Assembly (NCBI RefSeq): GCF_019649055.1
Contig: NW_026570356.1
Coordinates: 1 to 64,000, forward strand
Source of the DNA: Paramacrobiotus metropolitanus
Lineage: Eukaryota > Tardigrada > Eutardigrada > Parachela > Macrobiotidae
Reading direction: 5' to 3'
DNA length: 64,000 nt
In this document: positions 40,993 to 51,010 of the stretch, piece after piece
How the letters are laid out: each line of letters starts with the position of its first letter
Position numbering within the stretch: the stretch's first letter is position 1
Translations under genes and position numbers: made by a program
Notes under the pieces: generated by a model
What the model was told of the DNA's origin: nothing
The model's database searches: none
The model's input: only the letters and a program-made list of their open reading frames with translations

Positions 40993-42678
40993 TACTGTAT
41001 ATGGTAGAAAGTAGAAACTCTTGTCAATACATATGCAGTTTTCCTTAATTTTTTAACGGTACTGGCCATGCACAAAGTTCGTAAGTACGCTCCGGCATAT
41101 AAATTTCAAAGGTCACTTGCAATTTGCCTTCTGCGCAAAGTACCACAAATACGATACAAGAAAATAAAATGCAACGGGGAAACGCGATATGTGTTATGGG
41201 TACAATCCCGAGCAGGATAGCACTGAAAAAGTGTTTTTGTTATAAATTTCTTTTTTTCTAGTGCTCAGTTTGCACTTGCATCACGATACTTATTAAAAGC
41301 TATTGCACCAAAATATAAAAACGCTCATTTAAAAGACAATCGCGGTTCTTCCCGATTTTAAGACACACACCGTTAGAATACACCTTGCAGTTGCGGCTGA
41401 GCATAGGGTTGTTTTCGTTTAATTAAGTCCAGCTCATCGACAACTGCCACTGTCTCCGTTAGCATTCTACAAAGTACTAACAAATTCTTGTAAGCTAAAT
41501 TTCTCTACATGCTCGTTTGGTGGTTTTTTCTCTGGCTTTGGTAGTGACGATTGCTTCGTTAAGTTAACGTCAGCCACCACGTAATTAGCCTAAATTAGGC
41601 AGCTGTCAAACCAGAAGCAAAACAAACCCGATTGTTTCCAAAAATTGTTAATGTAAAAGTTACGCAGTAGTGTACTACATGTACAGTATGCAGAATTTTA
41701 AGCAGTAATTCCAAATTAAAATTTGTACGATTGGCACTCTCTTGTAGACTAATACATGTAATTCAAAAACGAATAAACAGTTCATGCTGTATAACGTTGC
41801 ACTATTGAAGAGTGGCATTGCTTATAACCAAACCAAATTAGTAATTTTTTTGCAGTATATAAATGCACATAAGGTCTTAATTTACACATTGATTTCACAT
41901 ATTTTGCGCTGTATAGGTACATAACGTTACCTGTTTCGGCTGACTTAGATCAAATGTTAAAACAACCGTGGCCCTATGATTAGGTCAATCGTTTCTACTG
42001 TTTGATAGCGATAACTTACATATAGCGACAACAAAACTGCATATTTATCAATAGAAACACATATCAAAATGATTATTGGTAACAATACTAGTGCTCCTAC
42101 CTCCAGCCATGTACATAACTGAAATATTCATAAAGCAAAGCAGTGTGATGCTAATTAAACATTCCCAGTAACACTGAACAACAGGCCATCAGGCCATTAT
42201 GGACGACAAACAGTTTCGACCGGAAATGAAACTCTAGTGCTATAACTGCTTGCAGACATTATGACCTGCAGAGAAAAAGATACTCGTAGTGAGTGTCATT
42301 GAGATTGATTGAGTGAACCCGTGATTTAGTTAAAGTGTTTTGACTACCAATTACAGGCAAGCCAGGACTGGTGATACATGACTAGTAGTCATTGACTACA
42401 ATCATGGTGACTGTCTAATGTTTATCATGTTTTAATTTTTTATCTAATGTTCCACAGTACCGGTCACTGGCTCGTATCAGCTGTTCGCCGCATACTTGCA
42501 CATGAACTTTGCTGTTATTCCAAAAAAAACCGGCGCCATTTATACGCGCACTTTTACAAACGCACGGTAGCTCCACTAACAGCTATCCTTCTTATCTTCT
42601 TGTTTCGCTAACTGATTATTTTGCCGTTGTAATAGTATATCGGCGAAATAAACCAAGCGACATGAGCAGCTGAACCGG
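40993..42678. other. Intergenic stretch, no gene
   Basis: AT-rich sequence without an ORF worth reporting, a recognisable RNA gene or a repeat. Confidence 0.5.
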
Positions 42679-43348
42679 CGTCCTGTTATTTTGTCCACCA
42701 TTCATTTTGTCCACCATTCATTTTGTCCACCGATCATTTTGTCCACCAATCATTTTGTCCACCAATCATTTTGTCCACCAATCATTTTGTCCACCATTCA
42801 TTTGGTCTACGCTACTTTATTCAGTATAATATAAATACAATATTACCACTTAATTTAATATTAGTTAAAATAAAACACACAATAGACACGGTCTGGGCGT
42901 AAGATGGAAGCAGGTAGATGCGCGCTGTGTTAAGTATGTGCATAAATCGAACTCATCCGTATCGCTTGTTTACCGTTTGCTTACGTATTAGTTGTCAACC
43001 CGCTGAATTTCGAAACGCATACCGCATACAGCTGCGCGGAACTAGGTATAGCAGCAGTATTACGTACGAGTACAAATTACCGCACTCGATATTGTTGCAG
43101 CAAGGGCGAGAATTTTCCAATGAAAGATTGCAAAATTATGTAATTAATATGTGTAATTAATTATGTAAATAATACTTATCGGATTACATACTATGCGAGT
43201 TTATTAAATTCATACTAGTTTTGTCATAAAAAAATAGAAATACCGTACTTTTCGAATTGTATCGTAAACGAAGTGTACGGTGGACAAAATGAATGGTGGA
43301 CAAAATGAGCGGTGAACAAAATGATAGTGGACAAAATGAATAGACATG
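42679..43348. mobile_element. Array-terminated transposon with 16-bp modules at both ends
   Basis: The left end (about 42,681-42,812) is seven imperfect copies of ATTTTGTCCACCATTC. The right end (about 43,272-43,347) carries four to five copies in inverted orientation. The element is flanked on each side by the 10-bp direct repeat GCTGAACCGG (42,669-42,678 and 43,349-43,358), of which 8-10 bp may be the target duplication. The 460-bp interior is AT-rich and encodes nothing recognisable. Inverted terminal arrays and the duplication length suggest a MULE- or hAT-like non-autonomous element. Confidence 0.75.
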
Positions 43349-44433
43349 GCTGAACCGGAGCGCCGGGGCCCGGTATACTGTACTGTATATATCGTATACA
43401 TCCAACTGTGCGGTGTGCATACGTTAAGCCCTGTTGCCGAGTTGCGTTGAACAGTTACATCTGACTCTGATTCTGGCGCTAATTTTTGAGTACCTAACAA
43501 TAGTGCCAGCACTTGCCGTCAATGTTACTTTCATGAAATTTGGACTCTTCTAAATTAACCTGGGCAGGGAATAGGAATTATTGGATCATAGTGACGCGCT
43601 CCGTAAAAATAAATTCGTATCAGTCCGTATCTGCGTTCCCGGTGTTCGAATATTCGATTACAATGCCAATTTGAGTAAGTAGGACATTAAGTAATTTAAT
43701 TTGTTTGTTCCACCTCTTTTTGCCTTACTTGTTATTGACCTATGGCAGTTTTTTACGTTAAGCTGAGTTTCTACTCGTTTGCACCCCTCTTGCGAGAAAA
43801 AACACCACTGCGGACTTGTAAACAGTTCTACAGTGGACGTTACTGCTTTTGGTGCTCAAAACATTGAACTTCACCGATTTAAACTCAAAATGTGCGCGCA
43901 ATAACCGGCTGCTGTACTATCACCGGAAAAAGTTTAAAAACTCGGACGCGTCAAATAATTCACCTATCTATCCGACTCCGACCAAATTTACCATTATGGT
44001 AAATCTATATCTTAAGATCATTCTGAACCATTATGGTGATGATACCTTAAAAAACAAAGAAGCAATGAATTTTCAAAAATTTTAAACTCTTATAACTTGG
44101 TCAGTTTACATCTGACCAGCTTCGTTTTGGTTCAGAATGTGTATGGGAATTTACTCCATGTGATGGAGCGATCAAACTTGGAGTCGGATAAAACACCGAA
44201 TTATTTGCCCCATTTGCTATTTTGAGAAAATGACTTTTTGTGAACGGTATAGACTAAGCTGGACAGCATGCCTATTCTTGGTGCGATTGCTGCGCATCCT
44301 GTTATGTCCCGGCCTCTTCGGGTCACGTATTGTTTCAGCTGAGCAGGAATGACTCTCTGACACTCAAGCGCCAGTGGTAAATGGAGATGGAGATGAAAAC
44401 AGGGCAATAAATTTCATTGTTCTACCTGATTAT
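43349..44433. other. Intergenic stretch, no supported gene
   Basis: A 78-codon plus-strand frame (43,849-44,085) shows no motif and is probably chance. Nothing else is recognised. Confidence 0.45.
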
Positions 44434-44710
44434 TTATGATAGCGCGCGCATCTTCTGGTACTTATACAAACATTTGCTGCCGCTGATAATTTCGCGGCTT
44501 GTGGTCAGTAAACTTGCCATCCAAGCCAGAACAGAGATGTCCCCTCTTCTGCGCAGTATTAAAACCTTGTAAAAGGTCTCTGCTCGATCATAGTTTTTAA
44601 AATAGGTAACGGTGTACAATTTTTTCATAAAAGTTTGATTCACATCAGCAGATAGAGAAATGAATTCTCTATTGATTCCTGTATAATTTAAAATGGCGTA
44701 ATGTGAGTAG
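44434..44710 (-). CDS. Possible terminal exon of an unknown protein
   Basis: After the acceptor-like ATTATACAG at about 44,695 the frame runs to a TAA near 44,434. It contains YDRAETFYKVLILRRRG and a hydrophobic stretch (ISVLAWMASLLTT). The DNA at about 44,580 (AAGGTCTCTGCTCGA) is shared exactly with the extra segment in GPCR exon 3 (about 33,525), so it may be part of a dispersed repeat rather than a gene. No family is recognised. Confidence 0.25.
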
Positions 44711-44745
44711 AAATTCACCTTAAAGCTTCTAATAAGTGAAAACAC

Positions 44746-45261
44746 TACATGGTGTACTTTTAATAGGCGTATTACAGCCTTAATAAAAAAATTTGGTTGT
44801 TCACGGACTAATTTGAAAGGTCCCTACAACCGATAGATTTTTTACAGATTTCCTTGCGAATTTAGACAGCGAACGTGATATTACTTGTACACTATACCGG
44901 CAAGCGTCAAGTTTACTGCAGTACAGTGCTTAAAATTCTACCATATTTAATCAACGGATTAAAGCGCCACGTTAAAATGCGTCTATTCCAGTTAAGTATA
45001 TTGAAGCCGGCATGCTTCTTTTCCAGAGTTGTGCCTTCAGAACGTGTTACGGATGTATTTTAACACGGCTTTTCATTTTTTTGCTATGGCAATTCGGGCT
45101 AACAGCAAGATGTAAAGTTGACCTTTCAAAATTTCATTACATACCGTCGCGAACTAACGCACTTTGTGCACGGCACATGCTGGTAGCACTATCCAGCAAT
45201 GTTAGCACTATCCAGCCTATCTACTGTATGTTCTAGCAAGAGTTTCAAGAATATGCACTAC
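44746..45261. other. Intergenic stretch, no gene
   Basis: Nothing recognisable except a short direct repeat GTAGCACTATCCAGC / TTAGCACTATCCAGC near 45,185-45,225. Confidence 0.45.
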
Positions 45262-45426
45262 ACCAAACTCTCCGAACCCGCTTATACATAGTGCCACATT
45301 TTATGCGGCATCTGCCAGGTTGTATCGCTTGCCAGTTGCCAAAGCATCCAGTTTTTATCGCATGCCATGCCACTGGCAGTGCCATTGGCAGGTGCCATTG
45401 CCAGGTTTTACACCCTGCCTTTCTGA
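45262..45426 (-). repeat. TGGCA-rich 165-bp repeat, copy 2 (inverted)
   Basis: Inverted partner of 40,828-40,992. The two copies could be ends of one 4.6-kb structure or independent insertions. Confidence 0.85.
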
Positions 45427-46020
45427 ACACTTGAATATTCGACAAACATGATTTACATCAGTCAGAAAATTTGACCAAAAATACGGCTTGTACAATATGA
45501 GTACAAAATCATCTTACGAGCAGATTGAGTTTTATTATCAATTTAATACTGCTCTCAAAAAACTAATTAACATCAAACATCATTATTTATGGATTCCAAG
45601 TATAATTAATTACTGCATCCGCAGTGGATACATCATACACAACGTTCGAGGCACGTGTTAGTACACGTGCCGGCAGTCACATTGGAACAATATCACGGTA
45701 GCCACACTATATGTTCAGATTCTTCGGCGTCTTATGTTTATCTAAGTGGCAACGTTTGCTTAATTAGCTTGCATTTCTTCCTTATTTTTTTATGCAGACA
45801 CTGTTTTCCCTGAGGCATTCATGCATTGCTTGTATCAATTTTTCTGCTAAACAGAAAACTTGGCAATCTTACAAACTGAATTGTGGACAAGCGTTATGAG
45901 CGTGGTGCCTGGTGGCGTCAAGTGAATGCTTTCCTAAATATTAATTGGCGACACTGACCGGCTAATGGGCAGCAACACAAGATGTTGCATTCTTCGGCAA
46001 AATTAATGCGACAGGCGCAG
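45427..46020. other. Upstream region of the TIL gene
   Basis: No ORF of interest. A short inverted repeat GGCACGTGTTAG..ACACGTGCC lies at about 45,652-45,674. The TATA box of the next gene follows directly. Confidence 0.5.
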
Positions 46021-46030
46021 TATATAAAGG
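46021..46030 (+). promoter_or_regulatory. TATA box of the TIL-domain gene
   Basis: TATATAAAGG lies 110 bp before the start codon, with transcription expected near 46,050. The implied leader contains a 5-codon upstream ORF (ATG at 46,126) whose TGA overlaps the main ATG as ATGA, which may reduce translation. Confidence 0.7.
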
Positions 46031-46139
46031 GATGTGGAGTATCAATTCTGCTAACTGATATCATAATATTTACTTGGCACAGCACTCTGCTGTCAACTCT
46101 TTCCCCATCTTCACCGACTTCACTTATGTACTCTGTACG

Positions 46140-48339
46140 ATGAAGTCAACCGCTGGTTTCCTCTCGCTGTGGACCACCGCCACGGTGCTACTGCAATATA
46201 GCACAGCGGAGTCTGGTGATCCCACCGTCGAATCGGGCCCCAACACAATCAACGCTAAAAATGTCCCAACCGAAAAACCATCGGATACCCGGTAAGGTCC
46301 GTTTACGACTATAGCGGTTTAAGTTCCGCGGTAAAGCAGGCGTTACTGGAATGACCTTCAACTTAGGAGTGCTACACTGCTAATATGAAACACCTTGCTT
46401 CCGCGTAGATAGCGTCGTTAATGTCGCGTATGCAAAAATTTTAGAGCAGCATGCTCCGACTGCCATGGTTAATTCGTCGCTCAAATCATAGCTGTTACTT
46501 CAAAAATCATAATCGACTGTGAAAAGTGATCATCTGTTCTGCCAACTGTTCTTATAACTATGCATATGGGAAAGTTAAAGCGGCATTATACAAATGTGTG
46601 ACTTTCGTGCAAGAAAAGGCGCAACTGATAGAAAGTACGTATCTGGTAGAGCAGCGGTGCTGGTGCAAACACGCTCTTTGGCTGTATGGCTGAGTGGCCT
46701 TACGAACAGAGAATTCAGCGTAGCGCTAACAGGGCAAACTACAGGTACACAGTATAACGGAATTCTATAGGGGTACAAACAAGTCTACTCGGCCCAGTTC
46801 CCTGTACTGCTGCCGTCAGCCGCCTGGAGTGTGACGTTACGGCAATACATATGGTTAAATCAGGCGCGGTACATAAGCGCCATGTATAGCCACAACGTAA
46901 AACCCCAGCCGGCTGACATCAGAAGTACAAGGGACTGGTTCGGCTAGACTCATTTTTCCCCCTATATTATCTAAAACCGAATTTGTTTCAAAGTGCAAAG
47001 CGCTGTAGACGATAAATCACTGCAGTAACAGATCTCACTTGACAGCTAACATTTCCTTGTAGAGCGCATTTTTCTGCACATTTTAGTTATCATTAGCTTA
47101 AAAAACAGTGTTCAAAGTCACCGTTTCGAACATCCGCTTAGCGACATAAACAGCGACTTCCGACCACTCATAGGTTTTCACGACTGTCGTCCGTCTGCGG
47201 CTGCCCTGTCGCATACCAACAATGGATTTTCTGTACGCGCTTAACTAAGACGGCAAAAACCGGTTTTAAAACGATGTGAAAGCGGTAGTACAGCGGAGGC
47301 ATTCAAGGACATACCAAACAGTTCGCAGGCGTGTGTCTGCATGTACAAGCCGGTCCGAAGATAGAGCACGTTAGAGAACAGCTAATGCATAATAAGCGCG
47401 ACGTTAATGCTTAGCATGCGCGAAGTTTGCGCTTATTGTTAGTACGATGCGTAGAAGCGCTCCGCAGTTAGATTGTTCCTTACTCTTACTGAACCGACCG
47501 TTTCCTAGCCACTTCCCGCCAGGCTAGTACGTTTGTTTTCATTAAAATACATACATGGCGTTCACGAAGCCAACGCCATATCTACGTGGAATATCTTCGG
47601 ATGGACTACTTCTGAAGTACTTATTTCAGAACTGTCAGACCTTGTTACAGAGCCGTTTCTGCAGCAGCAACTCACATATGTTACAAAAAAATGCAAAAAA
47701 TTCAGCCGGTAGTGCAATGACTTTCTGAAAAATCTTCTAAGGCCAAGAAAATTTGACCTTAAAAACAAAGCAGTGGCCAATAGGGGGGGGGGGCGCCTAT
47801 AGCTTCGGCGCATGACAGGGGTGCCTATAGCCATTTCCTTAAAGATATTTGTCCTACAGACTGAATTTCAAACTTCTCAGTACGGATCCCAACCAGCATG
47901 GGAATCACACTCGTACGCTCACGCCCTTCTCTTGCACACTACCCTAGGTTGACAGGATTCAAGAACATTAATTTTAGCTTATAGAGTGATCAAATAGCGT
48001 AACTGTATTTCCTTATATGACCGCCGAAGCAGCATTTAACAGTGAGACTGCTAGCAAGCTCATACCGAATGCCTTGGCATGCTTTGCAGTTCCATAGGAG
48101 TCAACATCCTACAAACAATTTCGAAATGCTCCGACCCGTTAATGACCCATGGCTGTCGCGATTGTGAAATGTCATGCGCCAACCCCAACCCGTCGGCTTT
48201 ATGCGCTTATCTTTGCGACAGGACCTGCATCTGCAAACCGGGTCTATACCGTACGTTCATTCCGTCGCCGACATGTGCGCCGCCCAATGGACCCCTCCTC
48301 AACAACTGTAAAGTAGCATCACGTAAAGTTAAAGGTTAA
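46140..48339 (+). CDS. Secreted TIL-domain (trypsin inhibitor-like) protein, two exons
   Basis: Exon 1 (46,140-46,291) encodes a signal peptide (FLSLWTTATVLLQYSTAES) and a short linker, ending CCCG|GTAAGG. Exon 2 (48,090-48,339) starts after TGCTTTGCAG in matching phase and ends at TAA. The mature domain holds ten Cys in the order C-x8-C-x2-C-x3-C-x8-C-x3-C-x3-C-x1-C-x13-C-x10-C, with CICKPG near the middle. This is the five-disulfide trypsin-inhibitor-like pattern of secreted serine-protease inhibitors. No transmembrane segment follows. The gene has a TATA box upstream and an AATAAA at 48,484. The intron carries a mariner-like MITE (46,788-46,944). The target protease cannot be inferred. Both splice sites and the phase agree, so the gene looks intact. 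Confidence 0.82.
46788..46944. mobile_element. Palindromic TA-flanked MITE, copy 1
   Basis: The arms CCAGTTCCCTGTACTGCTGCCGTCAGCC.. fold on each other across the whole 157 bp and are flanked by TA (46,786-46,787 and 46,945-46,946). The core matches 48,879-49,075. It lies inside the TIL-gene intron. Confidence 0.65.
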
Positions 48340-48878
48340 ACTCCAGATTTCCGCGACTATATATGGTACGTGTTGTGAATAATTGATGTACACAGACAGC
48401 AAACGCTGATGATTGTTCAATTTTCCTGATGGTGTTGAAGTGCGCACTGACTATGTCTGGCTCCTTTGAATGCCTTTAACAGAAATAAAATTTCTACTGA
48501 TGACACCCTATGCTCACGTATATCTGTACATGCTGGATGGTTAGATTCAAATGAACCAAGAGATTTCTAAGAATTTGTGGGGCATACGTGTTAAATTTTG
48601 TGGTAAATAAAACTCCATTATTAGACGCGAGATGCTGATTTCTAAGGTTTTTGTAGATTGCGGGCGCTGACTGTGGCCGGACGACGCAATATGACAGTAA
48701 AAGCATAAGATGCGCACACAATACAATAATTTTGGTGAGAACAAGAGTACGAATTTTACTTTTACAAAGCTTACAACTAGAATACAAGACAGAGTGTGAT
48801 AAATATGTAGTAAAATAAGAGCTGCAGCTAATCGCACAATTTCAGTGTCCTTGCGAGAAGTAACTGTATGCACAAATA
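48340..48878 (+). other. TIL gene 3' flank and GPCR copy B 3' flank
   Basis: AATAAA at 48,484-48,489 is the likely poly(A) signal of the TIL gene. From about 48,780, sequence similar to the 3' flank of GPCR copy A (32,340-32,430) begins. No other gene is seen. Confidence 0.6.
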
Positions 48879-49075
48879 CGAGGGGATGACGGTAGCGCAT
48901 TTCAACACTCCCTGTACTTGCTGCCGTCAGCCGGCTGGAATTTGACGTTGAGGCTAAACATGGTGTTTATGTACCGCGCCAGATTTGGTCATATGTACTG
49001 TCGTAACGTCATACTCCAGGCGGCTGACGGCAGCAGCACAGAGGAATGCTGAAATGCGCTACCGTCATTTCCTCG
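48879..49075. mobile_element. Palindromic mariner-like MITE, copy 2
   Basis: This 197-bp near-palindrome has termini CGAGGGGATGACGGTAGCGC and CGAGGAAATGACGGTAGCGC and is flanked by TA on both sides. Copy A of the GPCR 3' flank (about 32,430) lacks it at the equivalent position, which confirms insertion. TA duplication points to the Tc1/mariner superfamily. No ORF is present. Confidence 0.8.
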
Positions 49076-49390
49076 TATAATACTAAGTGCGCATTGTTGT
49101 ACTCGTACAACGTGACAGCATACGATGGTATTGTGAGGCTGAATAAAATTACAAAATGGTTTCGGATTGTGACTGTTACCGGTGCATGCCGGTTGCTCCT
49201 GCTTGGACATGGGCAGAACGAGGGCCGTCGACCGGTGCCGGTGTCGCCGTGGAACACGCTACATTGGGCTTGGCTAATCTTTTGGTGGACTTAGTCACAA
49301 CCTTCCCGCATCTCATTGTCAGCAGCCGGCGCACTTGTTGTCGGTACTCCATGTTGACCGCAGATATACGAAGAAGTTCAGCGAATAATT

Positions 49391-50204
49391 GGCACCGCGA
49401 CATTTCGCCGCCGACAACTGGTCGCAGGACTTTTGGTCGCAGACATTTCACCGCAAGGTCATCTCGCCACGCGACGTTTCGTTGCAGGACATTTCGTCGG
49501 TAGGACTTTACGCCGCGAGACTTTCCGTCGCATGGCCGTTTTGACGCAAGGAAATTTTGCCGCAAGGACAACTCGACGAAGCGACATTTACCCTATCAGA
49601 TACGATTTACTAAGCTAGCTGAAAGAGCCAAACAAATTAAAAATAAAGCAAAACCAAACGTACAACCTAAGAAATCTAAGAAACCTAAGAAACCTGAGAA
49701 ACCTTGGAAACCAAAGAAACCTAAGTATCCTAAAAAGTTCTAAGAATCTAAGAAACCTTAGAAACCTAAGAAATCTAAGAAACCTATATAAGAAACCTAA
49801 GAAACCAAAGAAACCTAAGAAACCTTAGAAACCTAAGAAAATTTAAGAAAACATACGAAAACTTAAGAAAGTCTTAGAAAGACTAAGAATACCTATGAAT
49901 AAAACCTAAGAAAAACCAAGAACAAGCCAAAAAAACTGGAAAACTAGCGAGAATTAAGCGCGGTGAATTATTTTAAATTATTTTGCGACGAGTTGTCGCA
50001 TCGTTCGAAAAGTCCCAAGAAGAATTGTCCGCGACCAGACATCTTGCGTCGAAATGTCGCAAAAGTAAAATGTCTCAAAGCAGACTGTCCCAAACCGAAG
50101 TGTCCCAGCGTCCGAATGTCCGGCGGCGAAATGTTTTCGCGGCGAAAAGTCGCGCGTCGAGTTTGAGTGCTGCGAAATGTCACATTCCCAATTGTCCGGG
50201 TGCG
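49391..50204. mobile_element. Array-terminated transposon with 8-bp target duplication
   Basis: Flanks GAATAATT (49,383-49,390 and 50,205-50,212) are an exact 8-bp duplication, confirmed by the uninterrupted GPCR copy A. Termini are GGCACCGCGACATTTCGCC and, inverted, CGCACCCGGACAATTGGG. Each end is followed by about 12 degenerate 15-16-bp units of the type GACATTTCGTCGCAAG, in opposite orientation at the two ends. The centre (49,660-49,950) is a CCTAAGAAA tract. There is no ORF with domain support. The 8-bp duplication suits hAT, P or MULE superfamilies. Confidence 0.82.
49660..49950 (+). repeat. CCTAAGAAA-type simple repeat tract
   Basis: About 25 imperfect copies of CCTAAGAAA fill the centre of the array-terminated transposon. 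Reverse complement of the 19.14-19.35 kb tract. Confidence 0.8.
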
Positions 50205-51010
50205 GAATAATTCGCCATCAATAACACCTCACAAATGGGTAGAAAAATATTGCTGATGAAATGCGTCATCGTAATTGGCAGACCGAAAACGTAGGCCAGC
50301 ACGAGACCGCAGGGTAGCTGATTAGGACCACTTGTATCAACGCAGACGGCGATGGTTCCCCACAGCATAATATGGTGGGAGATGGTGTGCTTATTGCGAG
50401 AGTCGCGGGTTTTATTGGAGTGCAGAAGAAATTGTGTGGCGCGGTATTCTCTGCGAATGGAGCAAATAAGGATGCTGGTTAACAGTAGCAAGAAAAGGAA
50501 TTTCCTGAAACTGAGAAATGCCTGTAAAATGTCACTAATTAACATTAAAAGAGGCATTCTACAAATAGATGGCTGCATGCAAGATGCATGTCTATAGTAT
50601 TGTAGAACTTCCAAGGACGTTTAAAAATTATTTAGTTATGAAAAATTTTATAAAACTTCCAAAACCACAAAAATCTTTTATACCAGGTAGGCAGCTGAGT
50701 TGTTTGGTACAGGATTTATAATGGTATTTAAATCAATCACAGTGTGTCATATAAGTGCAAAATTATGTCGTTTGTTTATGCGTGCACTCACTTTACATAC
50801 GAAGATCGCTGCATTTCTCAAATGAATTAACGGGGTTAAAGTGGAAAGTTTCCAGTTAAGGTTAGCTAGCACATAGGAAGTCACCATGCCAACGGTTAAT
50901 AATATGCTTCCACAGAACGTTAGCCGGGCTGGCAGCGTAGGGTGCGTCAGGATGACTCCAAATGGATTGATACAGGCTAGCAGTCGTCCACTCGCGAATG
51001 CAATTAATGT

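Larger units (their letters stand above)
49176..51010 (-). pseudogene. GPCR paralogue, copy B, truncated and interrupted
   Basis: Exon 3 (about 51,010-50,792; GRLLACINPFG, ending AAA|GTGAGT after an extracellular Cys) and exon 4 (50,521-50,213 and 49,390-49,176) match copy A. Exons 1 and 2 are absent; similarity ends near 51,095. The exon 3 acceptor reads AAG where copy A reads CAG. Exon 4 is split in TM7 by an 814-bp transposon. The copy is therefore dead. Its exon 3 lacks the 167-bp segment of copy A and keeps a clean phase-0 donor, showing the ancestral exon structure. Confidence 0.8.

Noticed and set aside
49660-49950. CCTAAGAAA tract as interstitial telomeric repeat
   Set aside because: The unit is irregular and does not match known metazoan telomeric repeats; it is confined to transposon centres.
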